Assembly: GCA_024220525.1 (NCBI GenBank)
Contig: JAMYWO010000377.1
Span: 16,839 to 31,838, forward strand
Reading direction: 5' to 3'
DNA from: Cochliopodium minus
Taxonomy: Eukaryota > Discosea > Himatismenida > Cochliopodiidae
DNA length: 15,000 nt
Shown: piece after piece, positions 8,464 through 15,000 of the stretch
Position numbering within the stretch: position 1 is the first letter of the stretch
Layout of the letters: each line of letters opens with the position of its first letter
Translations under genes and position numbers: made by a program
The notes under the pieces: model-generated
The model's input: only the letters and a program-made list of their open reading frames with translations
What the model was told of the DNA's origin: nothing
Database searches by the model: none

Positions 8464-8481
8464 AGAATAAAAGTTAGGAGA
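8464..8481 (+). repeat. target-site duplication, left copy
   Basis: AGAATAAAAGTTAGGAGA, matched by 10709-10726 with 17 of 18 identical bases. The right copy begins directly after the poly(A) tail, as expected for target-primed reverse transcription. Confidence 0.8.
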
Positions 8482-10708
8482 GCCATGACACAAAGAATTA
8501 ATAAAATGTTTGCATCATTTCCAATCATCTCTCCAACACAAACATGTCACATAGGAAGAAATATGAAAGAAAATTTCTTAATCCTCCAATTCCTTTTCAA
8601 ACAATTCTTAGAAAAAAAGAGTAAAGAGAAAGAAGAATTATACGTTCTTTTTCTAGATTTTGAAAAGGCTTTTGATAGAGTTGATCATGATTTCTTGATT
8701 GAAGCTTTGCGATGAATGGGGTTTGGTCCTAGATTCATTAACTTCATTGGTGCTTTCTTAAATCTAAACATCAAGATATGTTTTCAAGGCGAATTCAGTG
8801 ATCCTTATACAACAACCTGCGAAGTTCCTCAAGGTGAAGTTTTTAGTCCATCTCTGTTTGTGCTTATAATGGACATCTTTGTCAAACTGTTGAACAAAAA
8901 CAATTTGATCAAAGGAGTGAAAATAGACAACAGTGATTTAATAATCAAATCTTTGCATTACGCGGACGATTCTACTCACCTTTTAACATCTAAAAATTAA
9001 TACATTGCTTTCAAAGAGACCCTGGATCTCTTCTCAAAAGTTTCAAACTTTAAAATTTCTTCTCCAAAATCAGATTTGATTATCATTAACTCTGAGGAGA
9101 AAAATTTTGGTGAATTTAACTTATCAATCAATCGGGTGAGTTATCTTGGAGTATACTTTGACAAGAAAGGACTTGTAAATATCTTTGAAAAACTATTTTC
9201 CAGATTCGTTAAAGACCTCACCATAATCAAAACTACATTTCCAAACTTTTTGAGTAAAATAGACTGTTTCAAATCATATGTTCAAGGCGTTCTGTACTTT
9301 CATGGAACCTTCGCAGAATTCGATCGAAAACAAATAAAAAAATTGGAAAAATTAGAAAGATGGTTTCTTTTCAGTGGTGACCACACTTTCAACAACTCTA
9401 AAAAATTCTCAAATATCAATTTAGCAAGACTCGCACAAGCAAAGTCTTATGGAGGAGAAAACTTACGATTTTGTTGGGACGTCTTGTGTAACTCTAAATT
9501 AGCTTTCGGTTTACCTTGCTTACTGAATAAATCAAAAAATGGAGTTCTATCACAATTGTTTCACAATATTGCTATATCTAAAATGAGATCTTCTTCTAGG
9601 AAGTCTCTTTTTCATCCTATTTCTTTCACAAAATCTGATTTAAGTAACATCTCTTGAAAACCTCAAAACACGACTTCATGAATCAGATTGTTTCTTATTG
9701 CATGCATTTCAAAAAGAGTATCAAATTTCAACTTTCCAAGAAAAGATTTCGTGGTTATGATTTTGTAAGTAAGAGAATGTTCTCCACAAATCTTCTCAGA
9801 AATCACTCAATTCCGGTCAGATACTCCAAAAAGAAAAACTCTCCTTTGAAATGTTATGACATTGATCAATGGAAGAACACTAAAATCAGTTATCCGTTTG
9901 AAGTTGAAGATAATACAATAAAACTCAAATTGTTGTTTGAAGAGAGAAGAAAAGCAGAAAATATTGATCAAATCTTTACAAAAAATCAAATCAAGTGGAT
10001 AGAAGATGGAATTGAGTTGGAAAAACTCTTTCGACTTAACTTTTTTTGTTTACCTAATATAAAAGAATTTTTGAGGAAAACTCTCCACAATTATTTTCGA
10101 TCCAAAGATAAAAAATGTAGTTTATGTAATGAAAATTTTGATTCAAGACATCTGCTTCAAAAATGTAAGATCACATAAAAATGGGAAATTGATGCTTATG
10201 GCGAAGAGAAAAGGAACTCACGAATTAAACATTCCTTTTTCTTAAAAAACTTAACAAGCAAAATTAATGGAGTAACTCACTCATTTCTTCTGAATTGGGC
10301 CATTTGGATAACAAGAAATTTTATTGTCCAATGATTTAGAAAAGAAAAAAAACATCCTGGAAAATGCACATCTTTTCTTAATCAAAAATATAAGATGATT
10401 GAATTGAATCATTGCAAATTCTTAGTTCTCAAAAGATTCAGATTCGATAGTAAATACTTTGACCACTTCTTGTTCTTTAAAGTCTCTAATGGTGACGCAT
10501 TGACTATAACGGAGATTTAATCCTTTGGATATAATTTCCTAATTGTATTTTTATTTTAACTTACCCAAATTTTTTTACTTTAATGTTTGACCAAACAAAC
10601 CAATGACAACACTCCCTTTTTTACCTATTTTTGTTTCTCAAAAAATAATAGATTATTAATAAAATAGGGAGACTTTCTTTTTGATTGTCTTCATTTAAAA
10701 AAAAAAAA
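8482..10708 (+). mobile_element. 5'-truncated, decayed LINE (non-LTR retrotransposon)
   Basis: The element spans from the left target-site duplication to the end of the poly(A) tail. Its 5' end falls just upstream of the reverse-transcriptase motifs, so any ORF1 and the endonuclease domain are absent: a typical dead-on-arrival 5' truncation. The parts are reverse transcriptase, C-terminal zinc-knuckle region, a 3' untranslated region of about 175 bases (10521-10696), and the A tail. Its last 68 bases match window bases 1-68 (about 97%), which shows a multi-copy family. It lies inside an older gene relic. The clade (L1-like or another) cannot be fixed without a tree. Confidence 0.9.
8485..10520 (+). 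pseudogene. LINE ORF2 remnant: reverse transcriptase and C-terminal zinc knuckle
   Basis: Reads in one frame from 8485 to about 9656, then in the next frame (one base missing) to the final TAA at 10518. In-frame stops lie at 8713 (TGA), 8998 (TAA), 10176 (TAA) and 10332 (TGA). Motifs in order: a finger region with ISPTQTCHIGRNMKEN; motif A LDFEKAFDRVDH (first catalytic Asp); motif B PQGEVFSPSLF; motif C YADD at about 8960 (catalytic Asp pair); a motif D-like KISSPKSD; and motif E SYLGVYF. Near the C-terminus is CSLCNENFDSRHLLQKC (C-x2-C-x8-H-x4-C), the zinc-binding pattern common after LINE reverse transcriptases, then NWAIWITRN. Catalytic residues survive but the stops make it inactive. No endonuclease domain is present. 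Confidence 0.9.
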
Positions 10709-10726
10709 AGAATAAAAGTTGGGAGA
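10709..10726 (+). repeat. target-site duplication, right copy
   Basis: AGAATAAAAGTTGGGAGA directly after the poly(A) tail. The only difference from the left copy is G for A at the thirteenth base. This copy preserves a Trp codon (TGG) in the interrupted frame where the left copy has TAG. Confidence 0.8.
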
Positions 10727-11680
10727 AGAAATCTAATAGAATAATAGATTCCATAGAAGAAAAACCGGAGATTAGAGGATGTTCACTTGAAAATACTCCC
10801 ATATACGTTGAGGGAAGTGATATTGAAAAATCAAAAATTTCCCTTTTGAATACTACCACATAAGGAATTTTGAACCATCCTTGACAAGCATTCCCAAATA
10901 TGTCAAACTACTCGAAATATCTGCTTCATTCAGCCATCCCCTTTGCCTTTACTCTCAAATCTACGATAACTTCGTTTCTCTTTCAATGGGATTAGCTGTG
11001 ATCTCAATTTAGAAACTAAATTGAAAGATGAAAAAGATAGTTTGTCAGATTTTGAAAGAGGATTGTTTATTTATCTTTGGAAAGGCAGGAAGTTCAGTTA
11101 AATATCTCCAAAATCAAAGTGAATTCCTTTGTAAACACTACTTTTTCAGGACCAAGCTCCTCGTTGAAAGAAGAGAGAAGATATCTGAATTACCAAAATA
11201 CTTTCCTGACTCGAGACACTTCTATTTTGGTGTATCTCCCAAAACTACTTTGAAAGAAATTCTCCCCACAGACAATGCAAAGTTGTTCCTAAAATACTTT
11301 CGAAAAAAAAAAAAATTGTCAAGAGATGATCGAAATACTCATCAGGGCTTTTCTTCTTAGTTAGGACGCAGGTGTTGAGTTATTTGAAAATTTTGGCTTT
11401 AAAAGAGGGATTGAAAAAAGGTTGGGTCGTTTGGGTAGATTGGAAAAGGTTCCAAGCTTGAAATCCAACTTTCTTTCTGTTGAAAGCAAGTAGAAAAAAA
11501 AGAGTTCAAAACATAGAGAATAATGGGAAAATCAAATCAGATCAATAATCAAAAACAATTTCTGATCTTGAAAAAGAAAACAAAATTCTGAGGGAATTGC
11601 TCGAAATAAACAATATCTTAATCTCTCAAAACAAATGAATGAAATTTATTATTCTCAAGTTATCAAATCAAAATAACATT
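10727..11680 (+). pseudogene. relic of an older gene, part right of the LINE
   Basis: From the target site the frame NKSWEKKSNRIIDSIEEKP runs to a TAA near 10861. Protein-like stretches then jump between all three frames: a block near 10880-10990; a block at 11028-11357 (open to TAG, 110 codons, including FPDSRHFYFGVSPKTTLKE); a block near 11375-11490 (NFGFKRGIEKRLGRLGRLEK); and a final leucine-zipper-like stretch SDLEKENKILRELLEINN near 11560-11610. Moderate base composition plus frequent stops and shifts indicate a decayed gene of about 300 residues or more, continuing the relic left of the LINE. No domain is recognised. The 11028-11357 frame could be a surviving short gene, but it has no sign of one beyond length. 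Confidence 0.4.
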
Positions 11681-11949
11681 TTTTGTATTTGAATTGCAAA
11701 TATTGATTATTGATCTTATGTTTATTTATAACAATAGACCAAAAACTGTACTTGGAGAAGGATAAAGGATAAAAGATAAAGAAAACCTGCTGCAAACTGT
11801 CTTATTAGAAATAATTTTTAAAGATTTTATTCCTCAAAAATTTTTATTAATTTTTTTTCAAAAAAGACAACATAATCAAAAGACAAAATTTGAAAAAAAA
11901 AAATCAAAAAAACTTTTAAAATTTTATTATTTATTAAAAAAAAACAAAG
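11681..11949. other. intergenic and probable 5' region of the large GTPase gene
   Basis: A/T-rich with no supported frame. It has a short GGATAAA repeat (about 11759-11780) and long A/T tracts just before the ATG at 11950. Confidence 0.5.
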
Positions 11950-14939
11950 ATGAAAAGAAATTCTGGAAAAAATGCAAGAATAGAAAACAATTACATTAAG
12001 CACACCCAAAACAAAAAAATGAAAACTTGTTCATTACAGTTGGACATTCTTAAATTGCAGGAATTTTGCAAGAGTATGAAGGATTTCATGAACAAAGTCG
12101 AGGACGGTCAAGATATTGCTTGTGTGAGATTGATTGGAACGAAAGAAAGAATAGAAGCCGCTGAACAAAAATTGAATGAAGAACACACAATTTATTTTGG
12201 AATGATCGGAAAGATGAATAAAGGTAAAAATTCTCAACATAAATAATTGTTCTTTCAAAATATTCTTTTTACATAATTAATTATATAGGAAAATCTTTTA
12301 TTTTGAACAATATCTTGCTTGAATCTTGGAGCAATTTTTATGAAAAAGATATTAGAAGTGAAGCATCTAATTCTAAAAAATTGAATGAAATGGAAAAGAA
12401 ATATCCCCTCAAATTTTTTCCATTATATTCATCCAGTCAAAGTGAATCAGCCTCCGTGACCTTATTTCCTATGGAGATCAAAAGAAATGCAAAGAATTAA
12501 AATTTTCTTTCCACAAAAAGAGGATCATCCCTTTGGAAAATGAGATGAATTTAAAAGAAAAAGAAGAAATGAAAGATGATTTTGAGGTAAAGGAAAGAAA
12601 GATAGATTTCAAAGATATAAAGAATATATTTGATGAATTTAAAGAGATTCATAAAATGAGGAGGGAGATTGAGAAAGAGTATATGAATCAGGAATTAGAT
12701 GAAAATTACATCTATTACTTTGTAATGGAAGGGGATTTCCCTATTCTCGAAAAAAAAGTGATATGTGATATTCCTGGACTGAATGAAACTGATTCAAAAA
12801 TGGAATCTTTTATATTCAATTCTTTATTGTTCGCAAAGAAATTAAATGTAGTTTTAGTAACATCTGACGACAGGAAATTAACAGCGGGTGATTTCTATGA
12901 GCTGGAGGAAATAGTGGATGGAAAGATGTTGAACGAAATTCCTTACATTATTTTTGTACAGAATCTCACTATTAAAAACAAAGATGAAAAGATTAACCTT
13001 TCAAGTGTTGAAGAGATCAAGGAAAAATTTGGAGAACTGTTTCATCAACCTGACCTGTTCACTTGCTTTAAACCTGAAAAAAGAGAGTTTGTCTTTGAAA
13101 GATTAAAAGAAAATTTGAGATTTTTCCCTTTCTTCTCTGTTTACGACTACGAATACAAAAATCTCGAAATAAATAAATCTCAAATAGAACAACAATACAA
13201 AAACTTGAATAATTCACTGGAAATATTGAGGGACAAAGTTTCAATTGAAAAGCTGATTCCTACTTTTAAAAACCTTTCTTCTTTCCTTTCCAATTTCGAG
13301 AATATTTTGAGTTCTAAACTCAAAATACTTAACAAAAATTTGATCGAACAAGCTTTTAATGAAGAAAGAATTCCTGGTTTCAAAGAAGGAACTTATGGAG
13401 GACGTAGAAACGAAAGATTTGCTGACTGGACAATTGATGAATTCGATATTGGTGATTTCCTTCTTGATGAAGATGAATTAGGAGATTATTCAAGTGTGGA
13501 TCAGTTAATCCTAAATAACAAAAAACTTTTTGTTGAGATTGTTTTTAAAAATTTGAAAGGCTAATCAAAAAAGACGAGTTTTTGAAAGATTTGATTGTTA
13601 TTGATTTTCAAAGGAGACACGTTGAATTCGCAAAAAAGGGTAAAAAAGAAAAAAAAAAGAAAAAATTAAGTCTTTTATTATTTTAATTTAAAAAATAAAA
13701 AATTTAGCTACCTTCTCAATTATTAAAGGAAACAAAGAAGTTGAAAAGTTAGAGACACTTATCGAAATGCACTATTTTGATCAAGGTTGTTTACAAGAAA
13801 TTATAAGAAATGAAGAAGAAATGTTTCAAAACTCAGATCCAAATATCAGCATTGAGGGAATTGATAAAAACAAAGTGGAATACGATGAACTAAAAAATAC
13901 CTATAAATTGATTCTTGAACACATTTCCACTCTTTTTGAACAATTCAAGAGAAAACTGGATTCAAACTTTTTGAACCAACTTCGCAAAGTTTTTCTTCTC
14001 GACAAATCCGATGTGAAAAAAACGATAGAGTTGTTTGATATTAACTCAACTGAGAAGAATAGTGGATTCAAAGATTATTACGAAGACGGAGAATTCAAAT
14101 TTGATTTCAAAAATGATCTTTCTGTGGCCAAGTTCATTTTTGACATCATCAAGAGCTATTGGAACAAAATATTTGTCAAAGTATTCAATCATAAAAAAAG
14201 AAACAAAACAAAAGAATTGAAAGGAGAAACATTCTATCGAGAACTATCTATATATATGAATGATACTGGTGGAGATGATAAAAAGTGGAATGAATTTAAA
14301 GCAAAAAAAAAAAAAATCATTTCTAAGCTAAAAAAAAAGAAAAAAATACTTGATGATTTGATCAAACCTTCAAAGCAAACTGTCATTGAAAACAAAATCT
14401 TAGATCTTCCCACAATAAAAAAGAAGTTGAATACCACTGAGATGAAACTTTTTGAGCCTCAAATTTGGTACAATCAACAACTTAAATCGAACCCTAAAAA
14501 AGATGAAATCAAGAGATTGAAGAAAGCGAGAGGAAATGTGTTGAAGGTGCCTACTGAAGATTTTGTTGATTCAAGTTCTAATTGGGATTTCCAAAAGGTA
14601 TTGGAAGAAAATCTTTTAATTAATAAAGACTTTACCAATAAAGAAGAACTCCGATTAATTGAAATCAAACTCCATGAAGGAAAAAAAAAGTTTGAAGTAA
14701 AGTTTTATGAAGGTTGGGTTCAAGATCTTGCTTTAATTTTGAACATGAAAAAAGAGGAGAAAATCGAACCAATTTTTGTCCCTTCTAAAAATAGAGCAAA
14801 AAAAATCAAACTTTTACAAAAAGTAGATCAAATAAGCAACAATGTTCTTGAAAATTCCCCCCAAAAAGGAGTTCTCAAAAATCAACAAATTTCCCTACAA
14901 ACAAGTCTTTCATTTATCACTTATGTTTTTGTGGAATAA
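11950..14939 (+). CDS. dynamin-type large GTPase, 3 exons, two frame breaks (about 950 aa)
   Basis: Exons are 11950-12223, 12289-13639 and 13708-14939; introns are 65 and 68 bp (GTAAAA...ATATAG and GTAAAA...TTTAG). The P-loop GKMNKGKS (residues 87-94) is canonical, and the first intron splits its Gly codon. A switch region with VTLFPMEIK follows, then DIPG (12767-12778), the D-x-P-G G3 motif of dynamins and related large GTPases. A clear TKxD G4 is missing; FVQNL (about 12954-12968) is the likely position. The C-terminal two thirds are helical, Lys/Glu-rich and of unknown fold, with a very basic run near 14300-14350. The frame shifts near 12480-12484 and near 13547-13551, each explained by one A missing from an A run. 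The residues before the P-loop (VRLIGTKERIEAAEQKL) faintly resemble half a KH domain. Most likely a membrane- or immune-type GTPase; substrate and role are unknown. Confidence 0.65.
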
Positions 14940-15000
14940 GAAGAGAAAATGGAGTACATCAAAGAAATCACCTCAAAGAAATGTTATGAATTGTCAAATG
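14940..15000 (+). other. open frame after the GTPase stop, up to window end
   Basis: The same frame stays open after the TAA at 14937 (EEKMEYIKEITSKKCYEL), and another frame is open as well. Either the gene goes on after a further frame break or this is 3' flank. The window ends too soon to decide. Confidence 0.25.

Noticed and set aside
8485-10520. Reassigned stop codons (TGA or TAA read as amino acids) to explain the breaks in the reverse transcriptase
   Set aside because: The host genes in the window end cleanly at TGA or TAA and contain no such codons inside. Both TGA and TAA occur within the element, together with a frameshift, so decay is simpler.
11950-12100. A KH RNA-binding domain before the GTPase P-loop
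   Set aside because: Only the strand-helix part (VRLIGTKERIEAAEQKL) resembles KH. The required GxxG loop is absent, so it is mentioned but not called.
12034-12258. Minus-strand frame opposite the first exon of the large GTPase
   Set aside because: The plus strand carries a canonical P-loop with matching splice sites; the minus frame has no recognisable feature.
1-15000. CRISPR array, tRNA, rRNA or bacterial operon signals
   Set aside because: No regularly spaced repeats, no tRNA-like cloverleaf sequence and no rRNA-like segment were seen. Introns and a LINE exclude a prokaryotic source.

Overview
The window looks like nuclear DNA of a very AT-rich, intron-bearing protist. Genes are split by short GT-AG introns (about 50-310 bp), intergenic DNA is made of A and T homopolymers, the standard stop codons are used, and a poly(A)-tailed non-LTR retrotransposon is present. 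Family content (an ITFG2 homologue, a GPR137-type membrane protein, an IFI44-like GTPase, a dynamin-like large GTPase) and an Asn-run protein suggest an amoeboid protist, for example an amoebozoan or Anaeramoeba-like lineage. The species cannot be fixed by eye.

Layout. 1-79: 3' tail of one LINE copy. 281-1077: two small lysine-rich hypothetical genes. 1129-4580 (minus): two compact, complete multi-exon genes in tandem, an upstream GPR137/TOM1-family seven-helix-type protein (five exons) and a downstream ITFG2/KICSTOR homologue (three exons). In animals both families act at the lysosome in Rag/mTORC1 nutrient signalling. 4758-5480: the start of a Lys-rich gene and the last exon of a sugar transporter, which meet at a single N beside a T-rich minisatellite; this is an assembly gap, not one gene. 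5675-6325 (minus): a single-pass membrane protein of unknown function, divergent from 6635-7928 (plus), a four-exon IFI44-like GTPase. The first exon of that GTPase encodes what looks like a signal peptide or anchor, and its P-loop is non-canonical.

8164-11680 is a mobile-element and relic zone. A 5'-truncated, decayed LINE (8482-10708) is flanked by an 18-bp target-site duplication and has split an older, frame-broken gene remnant whose parts lie on both sides. The 3' end of this LINE matches bases 1-79 almost exactly, so the family has at least two copies here.

11950-14939 (plus): a large dynamin-type GTPase gene (about 950 residues) with an intron inside its P-loop codon. Its reading frame breaks twice, each time as if one A were missing from an A run, so sequencing error and pseudogenisation must be told apart.

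The most interesting points are the possible secretory IFI44-like GTPase, the linked pair of lysosomal nutrient-sensing homologues, and the well-preserved LINE insertion footprint.
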